Of a stretch of 12,159 nucleotides of DNA, positions 6,407 to 12,159 are shown piece by piece. The translations under genes were made by a program, and so were the position numbers. Numbering within the stretch: position 1 is the first letter of the stretch; the number at the start of each line of letters is the position of its first letter. This DNA comes from an uncultured Treponema sp. (GTDB lineage: Bacteria; Spirochaetota; Spirochaetia; Treponematales; Treponemataceae): positions 1 through 12,159 of the forward strand of contig CAKZZR010000090.1 in NCBI GenBank assembly GCA_937885475.1, given 5' to 3'. The notes under the pieces are model-generated. The model searched no databases, was not told the DNA's origin, and saw nothing but the letters and a program-made list of their open reading frames with translations.

Positions 6407-7180
6407 CTATAGAAAAGAAGCTTCCTTTACTTTTTCAAGCTTTGCAACCCGCTCGCCACAGCGCACAAAGGTCTTTCCTTCTTGGTCGTTGATGCTTCCG
6501 CCATCCGGGGAAAGAGCGATGAATGACTGGTTTCCGACGTAGCCTGTTCCGAGCACGCCAGCCTTCGGGTCATCATAGCCTTCTACGCGGTACACAAAAT
6601 ATCCGCCGTTTTTAGAGACTTTTTTTATGCCGTCATATACTTCAAAGCCGGTAACATGCGCAATCGGAATGCTTTCGTTATAGCCCGTTTCTTTTGGGAA
6701 AAAGTAATAAGTGGCTTTTTGTTCTATTCCTTCTGTAATTACATTCTGAGGATACCAATGAATGTCGGAAACCTTTTCTGTAATATTTCGGATAAGAATG
6801 ACCGACCACACATACAGCAATTCAAGTGCTTCTTCTTTGTTACGGCAATCAATCATTTCTGCAAAGCCCACACCGCGGTTAATCGAATCGGACATAAACC
6901 CAACGCAGTATGTACCCTTGTCTTTTACTAGTGCAAGAAAGTCCATGTATCGGCTTGTGTTACTTTCATAACTCGTCTGATTGAAAGTTTTGCTTTCTTT
7001 GTTCTGTGCATAGCCAATCGGACGGATAAAAACATTGTCATCCTCTTCAAAACAGTCCAGCGTGATTGTATAACCTCCGCCGGCTTTTGGTGAGATTGCC
7101 TCTTGATAATGCCGAGCAAAAACAGGAATGACAAAAAATAGTAAAACTATGGAAAGAAAATTCTTTTTCAAGTTGTTCAT
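6407..7180 (-). CDS. Secreted protein of unknown function
   Basis: A 257-aa protein with a typical Sec signal peptide: basic start MNNLKKNF, hydrophobic core LSIVLLFFVIPV, and a likely signal peptidase I site after Ala22 (VFA-RH). There is no lipobox Cys, so it should be periplasmic or released. I recognise no domain. The mature part is rich in Tyr, Gly and charged residues. It has three Cys (in CFEEDDN, YCVGFM and DCRNKE), a further one in the C-terminal VRCGERVAK, and a stretch of predicted beta character near GGYFVYRVEGYDDPKAG. No strong SD is seen before the ATG. It diverges from luxS across a 51-bp gap with a shared palindrome. Confidence 0.75.
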   Translation of the reverse strand: MNNLKKNFLSIVLLFFVIPVFARHYQEAISPKAGGGYTITLDCFEEDDNVFIRPIGYAQNKESKTFNQTSYESNTSRYMDFLALVKDKGTYCVGFMSDSINRGVGFAEMIDCRNKEEALELLYVWSVILIRNITEKVSDIHWYPQNVITEGIEQKATYYFFPKETGYNESIPIAHVTGFEVYDGIKKVSKNGGYFVYRVEGYDDPKAGVLGTGYVGNQSFIALSPDGGSINDQEGKTFVRCGERVAKLEKVKEASFL

Positions 7181-7186
7181 GCTGAT

Positions 7187-7203
7187 TATTTTATGTTAAA
7201 ATA
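7187..7203. promoter_or_regulatory. Palindrome between luxS and the divergent secreted-protein gene
   Basis: TATTTTA-TGT-TAAAATA is a perfect 7-bp inverted repeat with a 3-nt spacer, 6 bp upstream of the minus-strand ATG and 28 bp upstream of the luxS ATG. It coincides with probable -10 sequences for luxS (TAAAAT at 7197-7202), so a dimeric regulator bound here could affect both genes. No good -35 elements were found. Confidence 0.45.
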
Positions 7204-7231
7204 GTGCAGTTTTCAATTCAGGAGCGTAATC

Positions 7232-7726
7232 ATGGAAGTCATTCAGAGTTTTACAATAGATCACACACACCTTAAGCCGGGAATTTATGTCTCTCGAGAG
7301 GACAAGGGCTTTACCACCTACGACTTAAGGATTACAGAGCCTAACAAGGAGCCTGCAATCGCACCGTCCGCAATCCACAGCCTTGAGCATCTTATGGCAA
7401 CCTGGTTTCGCAATTCCCGCGTAAAGGACGATGTTGTGTATGTAGGTCCGATGGGCTGCCTTACCGGAATGTACATAATCATGACTGGAAAATACAGCGT
7501 TCAGGACATGCGGAACCTTACCATTGAATGCCTTGAGTGGATTCTTACTCAGGACGAAGTGCCTGCCACCCGCCCAGAAGCCTGCGGAAACTACCTTCTT
7601 CACGACCTTCCGATGTGCAAATGGGAAAGCGCACGCTATCTTGACCGCCTCAGGAACGACTTTCACAGCGAGTACACCAAGCTCCAGATTACCCTTGAAG
7701 ACGGAAAGACTTTTGCGGATGCGTAA
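7232..7726 (+). CDS. luxS: S-ribosylhomocysteine lyase LuxS
   Basis: LuxS is a cytoplasmic metalloenzyme that cleaves S-ribosylhomocysteine to homocysteine and 4,5-dihydroxy-2,3-pentanedione, the precursor of autoinducer-2. It belongs to the activated methyl cycle after Pfs. The 164-aa product has the family's normal length. It has the metal site HxxEH (His49, Glu52, His53), the third metal ligand in the EACGNYLLHDL segment (Cys118), and the catalytic cysteine in GPMGCLTG (Cys76). An SD GGAG lies 7 nt before the ATG. No pfs, metK or metH is next to it. Instead it is followed 5 nt later by a GNAT-like gene, an unusual partner. Identification is firm; whether it serves signalling or only recycling cannot be told. 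Confidence 0.98.
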   Translation: MEVIQSFTIDHTHLKPGIYVSREDKGFTTYDLRITEPNKEPAIAPSAIHSLEHLMATWFRNSRVKDDVVYVGPMGCLTGMYIIMTGKYSVQDMRNLTIECLEWILTQDEVPATRPEACGNYLLHDLPMCKWESARYLDRLRNDFHSEYTKLQITLEDGKTFADA

Positions 7727-7731
7727 GCACC

Positions 7732-8427
7732 ATGACCTACTTTAGAATTCACAGTGCAGAAACCGCAGATTCTATGAAAACCTTGGAGCACGCACTTCTT
7801 TCGCCTTTTGATGAGAAAAACATGCCTCTTCTTGTAAGCAAGGTTTTTCCGCTTTGGAACGTAAGCGGAATGAGCGAAAAGTTCAACCGTCTTTACGTTG
7901 AGATGATAATCCACACGAACATGCACCAGAACGCGCTCCAATTTGAGATGAAAAATAAAACCTCCTCTCTTCAGGCAATTTCGTTCTTTGCGCATAAAAA
8001 CGACATGCGGAGCGACATCTGGTTTAACTCCGCTGTCAAAAAACTTTCTGACTCAGAAAAAACGATTTTTACTAACGGACGCAAGTACCTTCTTATGATG
8101 GACGAGAAAGTTTTTTCGCTTATGGGCGCGGACGACCTTAAACTCTGCCTTTTTATAAGCCTTGAAAAAGGCTGGGGAACGCGTATCTTGCGAGAAAGCC
8201 TTGAGAAAATACAAAACTCCTCGTCATCGTTTTCAAAAGAAAATCCGCCGTTGCTCGATGCAGAGACCAGCCACGCGCCCCGTTACCTTTGGCTTTGGAC
8301 AGACGGCGAATGCAATGTGAGCTATTATATAGAAAACAACTTTGAGCTTATCTCAAAAGAAGAATACAAGCCGTTTTCTAGCGCAACTGTACCGTATATG
8401 ACGTATATTTTCAGGAAGAAGCTGTAA
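7732..8427 (+). CDS. GNAT-like acetyltransferase, coupled to luxS
   Basis: A 231-aa protein with a probable GCN5-related acetyltransferase fold. MTYFRIHSAETADSMKTLEH (1-20) fits the first strand and helix. LKLCLFISLEKGWGTRIL (136-153) fits the acetyl-CoA-binding segment, with GWG in the R/QxxGxG loop, and YLWLWTDGECNVSYYIENNF (185-204) fits the closing strand and helix. The middle region (about 25-130) is less typical, so the substrate is unknown. It starts 5 nt after the luxS stop with no clear SD, which suggests translational coupling. Its first 26 bases are identical to the start of the gene at 8508. Its last 141 bases recur at 11864-12004 as a remnant. Confidence 0.65.
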   Translation: MTYFRIHSAETADSMKTLEHALLSPFDEKNMPLLVSKVFPLWNVSGMSEKFNRLYVEMIIHTNMHQNALQFEMKNKTSSLQAISFFAHKNDMRSDIWFNSAVKKLSDSEKTIFTNGRKYLLMMDEKVFSLMGADDLKLCLFISLEKGWGTRILRESLEKIQNSSSSFSKENPPLLDAETSHAPRYLWLWTDGECNVSYYIENNFELISKEEYKPFSSATVPYMTYIFRKKL

Positions 8428-8489
8428 TGTCAACGGAAACCGAACGAACAAACCTAATGCAAAAAATCCTTAAATATGGTAGGGTATGA
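8427..8489 (+). CDS. Very short ORF, 20 codons, doubtful
   Basis: An ATG overlaps the GNAT stop (TAATG) and opens a 20-codon frame, MSTETERTNLMQKILKYGRV, ending in TGA. The overlap would favour re-initiation. There is no independent SD and no known homologue comes to mind. It may be the remnant of a longer gene or chance. Confidence 0.2.
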   Translation: MSTETERTNLMQKILKYGRV

Positions 8490-8507
8490 ATTGTTTGGAG
8501 AACAACT

Positions 8508-8912
8508 ATGACCTACTTTAGAATTCACAGTGCGGAAATCGCATACAAAACAAAGGAGCCTGTCGGTCTTTTTGTCACAGTGTGGTACCTTGTGGAAAAA
8601 GGACTTCTTACCGAGGACGAAGTAGCAGAATATTGGAAGAACCGCAAATGGTTTGAGGAAAACCTTCCGATTCCGCCCTTTTATGAAAGCGGGAACCCCG
8701 ACGGCGCAATAACGTGGTACAAGGATAACGAGCGCGGAAGGGATATGTGTGGTCAAATGCAATTTTACCGCGACATGGCAAAAAAATACGGCGTTCAGCT
8801 TTACAAAAGCGAGAGCGACACAGCCCCCGGCGAAATAATCTACGAGGACGACTTTCAGATTGCGGTTAAGAACGTGGACAAGGCATCGGTGCGGTGCAAG
8901 GAGCTTGGATGA
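8508..8912 (+). CDS. Small uncharacterised protein sharing its N-terminus with the GNAT gene
   Basis: A 134-aa protein. It begins MTYFRIHSAE, identical to the upstream GNAT-like protein, then diverges completely. The body is rich in Trp, Tyr and Glu (WYLVEKGLLTEDEVAEYW, residues 26-43) and ends with PGEIIYEDDFQIAVKN (about 107-122). From memory it resembles small conserved hypothetical proteins in Firmicutes with the order 'EIAYKT.PVG', 'WF.ENLP.PP.Y', 'PGEI.YED.FQ.AV'; I know no function. An SD GGAG precedes the ATG. The stop overlaps the next start (ATGA), so the two genes are coupled. Confidence 0.75.
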   Translation: MTYFRIHSAEIAYKTKEPVGLFVTVWYLVEKGLLTEDEVAEYWKNRKWFEENLPIPPFYESGNPDGAITWYKDNERGRDMCGQMQFYRDMAKKYGVQLYKSESDTAPGEIIYEDDFQIAVKNVDKASVRCKELG

Positions 8913-9334
8913 GTGAGCTGAGTTTGATACAGAAGGAAATCGCCCTGGCTCTGGAAGCGATGAAGGAAAAGTCGCTCATTACGGAAGCAATCCTTGCCAA
9001 AAAGGTGCGCGAAAATGCCAAAATCCTGGGAAAAAACAAGGCAGGGCTTTGCCTTAAGGACATCGAGGCCGCCCTTGAGAATCTTTTTGAGCAAAAGGAA
9101 GTTAGCTTTTCGCTTCATCTTAACAGTGCGAACGACATCCTTATAAAAAAAGACGAGACATTCAGGCTTTTGGAAAGCGAGGCGAAAAAGCGGAGGCTTT
9201 CAAGCGAAAAATCCAGCTCTGTGCTTACCAGCGGAGACTTATGCGCAAAAAGCTCAGGCGGAAAAGAAGTAAAAAAGCGTACGGACAGGCGTAAGCTTGG
9301 ACTCAGGGACATTGAGGCGTACGATGGACTTTAG
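8909..9334 (+). CDS. Small charged protein of unknown function
   Basis: A 141-aa protein, mainly helical in its first 70 residues. The segment LITEAILAKKVRENAKIL followed by KDIEAALENLFEQKEVSF has a helix-helix-strand pattern that could be a winged-helix-like fold, but this is weak. The C-terminal third is Lys/Arg/Ser-rich and probably disordered. The frame is open from 8894. The start at 8909 is chosen because it has AAGGAG 5 nt upstream and a 4-bp ATGA overlap with the preceding stop, the usual arrangement for coupled genes. It ends 32 bp from a convergent epimerase gene; a small CCTTG/CAAGG hairpin (9335-9346) lies in that gap. Confidence 0.65.
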   Translation: MSELSLIQKEIALALEAMKEKSLITEAILAKKVRENAKILGKNKAGLCLKDIEAALENLFEQKEVSFSLHLNSANDILIKKDETFRLLESEAKKRRLSSEKSSSVLTSGDLCAKSSGGKEVKKRTDRRKLGLRDIEAYDGL

Positions 9335-9366
9335 CCTTGTGCAAGGAATTTACCTACAAAACAATC

Positions 9367-10338
9367 TCATGAAGAAGCGTCTTGCCCAAAATTCCCATCA
9401 ATGAAGTCAATGTATTCTTTTCGTCTGACCTTATCCTTGTTCTTCCTGTACCATTCGTAGGATTTTTTAAGACCTTCCTCAAGACTAGTTGTGGTCAGGG
9501 TCTTGCCCATGCAGTCGCCTTTAAAAAGCGATTTTTGAATGCTCACATCAAGGAAATATTCGTAGTCGTAGAAAGGAAAGTAATTTCGCTGTTCAATTCC
9601 AAGGCTTTCTGGAACGTTCTTGCTCGTAAAATCCGCACCGACAGCCTTGTAGCAAAGGCGCACCCACTCCAGTACAGAAATAGAACTCTCGTTCCCGACG
9701 TTGATTATATGCTCACTTGGCTTTTGGTCGATTATGATTTTCAGAATCTTGCACAAATCTTCTATATAATAGAACTGCATTCTCATCCTGCCGTTTTTTG
9801 GAAGATAGAACGCCCTGCCTTGCTCCGCGCAATCAAACGCAAAAGCTTCGCGATAAACATTGTTCCCTGGCCCATACAAATAAGGCGGTCGGATTGCATA
9901 GGCATCACTCTTTTGGGAAAACAGAGCTTTTTCTGCCTCGATTTTATTAGTTCCGTAGTCGTTCCAAAAAGAGTTTCTGCCAGTCCTTGTTTTTTCTGTA
10001 AATGGCTGCACTTCCGTCTCGGGATAGACCGCGCTGGAACTTATGAGGATGTAGGTCTCTGGCATTTTTATCGCGCTCAAAAGGTTCTGAATGTCCGCGC
10101 CTGTGTAGGCACAAACGTCAATAACGACGTCAAAATCGTAGCCCGCCAAAGCCGTCTTTAAGGAAGATGCATCCGTCCTGTCCGCGCGGATAAGATGAGT
10201 TCCCTCTGGCACTTCCCTGCTTCCGCGGTTCAAAACGAACACCTCGTAGCGCGTGCCACAAGAAGATTCAGAGGAAAAATATTCCGCAACAGATTTACTT
10301 ACAAAGACCGTTCCGCCGGTCACAAGGATTTTTTTCAT
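9367..10338 (-). CDS. NAD-dependent epimerase/dehydratase (extended SDR)
   Basis: A 323-aa Rossmann-fold protein of the extended short-chain dehydrogenase family, which typically changes nucleotide-sugar stereochemistry. It starts MKKILVTGGTVFVSK; the nucleotide-binding loop is TGGTVFVS, in place of TGxxGFIG. The active site shows SSSAVYP (100-106) and Tyr128-x3-Lys132 in YGTNK. RPPYLYGPGNNVYREAFAF is a substrate-binding segment. The combination EQRNYFPFYDYEYFLD in the C-terminal half is typical of a clostridial/spirochaetal subfamily whose substrate I do not know. The frame extends upstream to 10356, but the family start at 10338 is used; neither start has a strong SD. It stands alone, so no sugar pathway is visible. 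Confidence 0.85.
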   Translation of the reverse strand: MKKILVTGGTVFVSKSVAEYFSSESSCGTRYEVFVLNRGSREVPEGTHLIRADRTDASSLKTALAGYDFDVVIDVCAYTGADIQNLLSAIKMPETYILISSSAVYPETEVQPFTEKTRTGRNSFWNDYGTNKIEAEKALFSQKSDAYAIRPPYLYGPGNNVYREAFAFDCAEQGRAFYLPKNGRMRMQFYYIEDLCKILKIIIDQKPSEHIINVGNESSISVLEWVRLCYKAVGADFTSKNVPESLGIEQRNYFPFYDYEYFLDVSIQKSLFKGDCMGKTLTTTSLEEGLKKSYEWYRKNKDKVRRKEYIDFIDGNFGQDASS

Positions 10339-10377
10339 AATAAAAGAATACAACATTCCACGAAAAAAATCAACTAA

Positions 10378-10424
10378 AACTAGTTAAAAAACTGGTTGAC
10401 TTTTTGTTATTTTGGGATTACATT
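10378..10424 (+). promoter_or_regulatory. Promoter and operator-like palindromes of the toxin-antitoxin operon
   Basis: TTGACT (10396-10401), a 17-nt spacer and TACATT (10419-10424) form a good promoter. Just upstream, and overlapping the -35 by 2 bp, are AACTAGTT (a perfect palindrome) and AACTGGTT, separated by AAAA (10378-10397). Two similar half-sites next to the -35 fit autoregulation by the antitoxin. Confidence 0.5.
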
Positions 10425-10455
10425 TTAATTAGAGGTTAAAAAATAGGAGGTGCTT

Positions 10456-10761
10456 ATGGATTTTACGATGGCTGCAGGCGGCGGTAATATTTTTGACATC
10501 GGCGCTTTTGATGCAAAGACTTATTTTTCAGAGCTTTTAAGAAAGGTTCAGGGTGGTGCGATTTTTAACATCTCCAAGAACGGAAAGAAAATCGCAGTTC
10601 TGCAAGGCGCGCAGACGGCACGGAACACGCAGGCTTTGGAAGCACATAAAAGAATCCTGGAACGCTCAAAAAGGCTTAGGCAAATTCAGGAGTCGGGCAA
10701 TTTTGAGGCAATCACAAGAGCAGAACTCAAGGAGCTGAAGAATGCCGGAAGAAAATACTAA
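10456..10761 (+). CDS. Phd/YefM-like antitoxin
   Basis: A 101-aa protein with an N-terminal Phd/YefM-type DNA-binding segment. FDAKTYFSELLRKVQGGAIF (about residues 14-33) matches the helix that dimerises, followed by NISKNGKKIAVLQG, the 'I.. G+p.AvL' strand pair. The C-terminal half is helical, charged and probably disordered until it binds the toxin. Such proteins neutralise the toxin and repress their own promoter. The start ATG at 10456 has AGGAGG 5 nt upstream; a GTG two codons earlier overlaps this SD and is rejected. It overlaps the PIN gene by 20 bp. A Phd-VapC pairing is common. Confidence 0.82.
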   Translation: MDFTMAAGGGNIFDIGAFDAKTYFSELLRKVQGGAIFNISKNGKKIAVLQGAQTARNTQALEAHKRILERSKRLRQIQESGNFEAITRAELKELKNAGRKY

Positions 10762-11209
10762 GAAAAAGCCGCGCCCCTTTCCCTGCTTTGTGTGCGACAC
10801 CTCTTTTATGGCCTCATATCTTTTGAACGGCATCTGTGACGATGAATTTTCTGACTGCATAAAAGACTTTGAGTATGTGCTTGAGAACAACGGACAAATC
10901 TATGTGCCGCAGCTTTTTTGGTACGAGATAGAGAATGTTCTTCTATATAAAACACGCAAAAACAAAAGCGGAAAATCGCTGCTTTCAAAATCCGACGCTC
11001 TGGATATTCTCTACGACTTGCAGAGGCTTCCGATATACACCGACCCACAGAGCGACGGCGAAATCAGGCAGCGTATCTTTGACCTTGCAGAAGAATACAA
11101 CCTTTCGTATTACGATGCCTCGTACTTGGAGCTTGCACGCAGAACGTCTTTTGAGCTTAAGACCTACGATGACGAGCTTAAGGCGGCGATTGGTGGAAAA
11201 CAAGGCTGA
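10742..11209 (+). CDS. PIN-domain ribonuclease toxin (VapC-like)
   Basis: A 155-aa PIN-domain protein. The acidic metal-binding residues are visible in order: Asp19 in CDTSFM, Glu62 in WYEIENVL, Asp125 in YYDASYLELA and Asp143 in TYDDEL. The spacing and length match VapC toxins, which are Mg-dependent RNases that usually cut tRNA or rRNA. The N-terminal 16 residues (MPEENTKKKPRPFPCF) are a short basic extension before the first strand. An SD GGAG lies 7 nt before the ATG, inside the antitoxin gene, and the overlap indicates coupled translation. The target RNA cannot be predicted. Confidence 0.85.
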   Translation: MPEENTKKKPRPFPCFVCDTSFMASYLLNGICDDEFSDCIKDFEYVLENNGQIYVPQLFWYEIENVLLYKTRKNKSGKSLLSKSDALDILYDLQRLPIYTDPQSDGEIRQRIFDLAEEYNLSYYDASYLELARRTSFELKTYDDELKAAIGGKQG

Positions 11210-11234
11210 GACACTAGAGCTAAAAAGCGGTATC

Positions 11235-11789
11235 CTACTTTTCAGATTTTTTCAGATAATCAAAAAACTCTTGCGTCTTTGACCAATATTTTATTCCCCA
11301 GTTCTCAAAATTCCATTCGTCCATATAGGAATTGCATTCGTAGTCGATGTAGAAAAGCTCACCCTTGCTTTCCTCACTGTCAGAGACCACGAAGTTGGTA
11401 GGAAAATAGTCGATGTTTAGACCTGCGTTCTTAGCCTGCTCCGCCATAAAACGAACCTGCAAAAGAAAGGACGAAAGCTCACAATCATTTTTCACCAAGT
11501 CAAAAATCGTATCGCCGCTTATGAAATCCTTTACAAGTCTTTCGTTCTCTTCATCAATGTCAATCAGCCCAGGGATTCTGATTCCGGCAGAAGAAAGTCG
11601 TGCGTAATCGTTCTTTTCCGCCTGAATTTTATTTCCAAACTGATAGTAATCGCAAGGCTCATGGTGAATCTGCTTTAGGCACACCTTCTTTTTACCAGAC
11701 TGGGCAAGGTAGGAATAGCCTCCTTTTCCATGCCCCAGAAGCTTTATTATCGTGTATGGAACTCCGTTCACTTCGATTGTTTTTTCCAT
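11235..11789 (-). CDS. Small protein kinase-like protein
   Basis: A 184-aa protein with a reduced protein-kinase fold. The glycine-rich loop is LLGHGKGGYSYLA (17-29) and the ATP-binding lysine is in VCLK (Lys39). The catalytic loop is NIDYFPTN, with Asp127 and Asn132 in the usual D-x4-N spacing. The metal-binding Asp149 is in FYIDYE, replacing DFG. It lacks the C-lobe helices of full Ser/Thr kinases, like Bud32/RIO-type and aminoglycoside-kinase-type folds. The same arrangement occurs in short stand-alone proteins of Lachnospiraceae, as far as I remember. The open frame extends to 11813; the start at 11789 fits the fold, but no good SD is seen at either. Kinase activity and substrate are unproven. 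Confidence 0.75.
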   Translation of the reverse strand: MEKTIEVNGVPYTIIKLLGHGKGGYSYLAQSGKKKVCLKQIHHEPCDYYQFGNKIQAEKNDYARLSSAGIRIPGLIDIDEENERLVKDFISGDTIFDLVKNDCELSSFLLQVRFMAEQAKNAGLNIDYFPTNFVVSDSEESKGELFYIDYECNSYMDEWNFENWGIKYWSKTQEFFDYLKKSEK

Positions 11790-11857
11790 AACTAGATAGT
11801 ATTGGAGAAACACGCTTTTGAAAAGTGAATTATACCAGTTTTTCCGTATAGAAAGAT

Positions 11858-12004
11858 ATGCACCTCTGGCTTTGGACGGACGGCGAATGCAATGTGAGTT
11901 GTTATATAGAAAATAACTTTGAGCTTATCTCAAAGGAAGAATGCAAGACCTTTTCCACCGATGGAGTGCCGTACATGACGTATATTTTCAGGAAGGAGCT
12001 GTAA
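11858..12004 (+). pseudogene. 3'-end remnant of a GNAT-like gene
   Basis: Positions 11864-12004 match 8287-8427, the last 47 codons of the luxS-adjacent GNAT-like gene, stop included. I count 122 of 141 identical bases and 39 of 46 identical residues. The similarity stops at the TAA on the right and before 11864 on the left. The reading frame is intact and happens to have an ATG at 11858, giving 48 codons. No SD is visible and it lacks the acetyl-CoA-binding part, so a functional protein is unlikely. Confidence 0.8.
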
Positions 12005-12066
12005 TTTTCTTGCGTTCTGAAGTAAAGCATAATATACTTATCATATGATTTTTCTGCGTAAGGTAC

Positions 12067-12094
12067 TTGACACACACAGCAATTTTCTCATAAT
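12067..12094 (+). promoter_or_regulatory. Near-consensus promoter facing the tandem repeat
   Basis: A perfect TTGACA (12067-12072) is followed after 16 nt by CATAAT (12089-12094), one base off TATAAT. The repeat array begins at the next base, 12095, so transcripts would start inside the repeat. A 10-bp palindrome ATCATATGAT lies some 20 bp upstream. Confidence 0.6.
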
Positions 12095-12159
12095 ACTCAC
12101 GCACTCACGCACTCACGCACTCACGCACTCACGCACTCACGCACTCACGCACTCACGCA
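12095..12159. repeat. 8-bp tandem repeat ACTCACGC, 8 copies up to the window edge
   Basis: Eight perfect ACTCACGC units plus one base, cut by the end of the window, so the true copy number is unknown. The plus strand is stop-free in all three frames through the repeat and encodes a cycling THALTHSR peptide. The minus strand meets TGA within three units in every frame. Perfect identity suggests recent expansion by slippage. Confidence 0.95.

Noticed and set aside
7663..7995. Minus-strand frame opposite the luxS-GNAT junction
   Set aside because: It spans two coupled plus-strand genes and its translation looks random.
8428..8507. Integron attC site between the small genes
   Set aside because: Small unknown genes in a row suggested cassettes, but no paired GTTRRRY/RYYYAAC core sites with an imperfect palindrome were found.
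9382..10161. Plus-strand frame of 259 codons
   Set aside because: Antisense shadow of the epimerase gene, which has clear NAD-binding and YxxxK motifs.
12095..12159. CRISPR array
   Set aside because: The units are 8 bp with no spacers; it is a simple tandem repeat.

Overview
The window looks like a piece of an anaerobic, fermentative, probably host-associated spirochaete chromosome. Treponema is my best guess; a clostridial genome is the main alternative. The grounds are indirect: an [FeFe]-hydrogenase maturase (HydG), an EFR1-type flavodoxin/ferredoxin, a BspA-like leucine-rich-repeat lipoprotein, two lipoproteins with short Cys-rich signal peptides, and several genes of kinds I associate with gut Treponema and Lachnospiraceae. 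No rRNA, tRNA or species marker is present, so the assignment is inference. No complete insertion sequence, phage gene or CRISPR array was seen.

Layout. Positions 1-3922 are a minus-strand block: pfkB-type sugar kinase, EFR1 ferredoxin, then (after a 300-bp hairpin-rich gap) hydG and the 5' end of a lipoprotein gene that leaves the window at position 1. Positions 3989-4786, also minus strand, hold a coupled two-gene unit: a 66-aa protein followed by a GNAT-fold acetyltransferase whose arrangement resembles a GNAT toxin-antitoxin pair. Positions 4787-5445 have no convincing protein gene. They do hold a strong extended -10 promoter pointing right, two well-formed stem structures with possible alternative pairing, a GCTCT pentamer tandem repeat, several short hairpins and two terminator-like structures. 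This is the best candidate for an undescribed non-coding RNA.

Positions 5446-6315 encode the LRR lipoprotein. Convergent to it lies a secreted protein of unknown function (6407-7180), and luxS (7232-7726) diverges from that. luxS is followed 5 nt later by a GNAT-like acetyltransferase, then a small uncharacterised protein and another small charged protein, probably co-transcribed at least in part. A minus-strand NAD-dependent epimerase follows, then a Phd-like antitoxin/PIN-domain toxin pair (10456-11209) with its own promoter and operator-like palindromes, then a minus-strand small protein-kinase-like gene. The right end has a 147-bp remnant of the 3' end of the luxS-adjacent GNAT gene (about 86% identical in DNA), then a near-consensus promoter firing directly into an 8-bp tandem repeat that runs off the window.

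How the parts relate. The left block is metabolic: hydrogenase cofactor assembly, electron transfer and sugar phosphorylation. The right part behaves like accessory DNA: toxin-antitoxin-like modules, a duplicated gene fragment, N-terminal sequence shared between otherwise different neighbouring proteins, and simple-sequence repeats.
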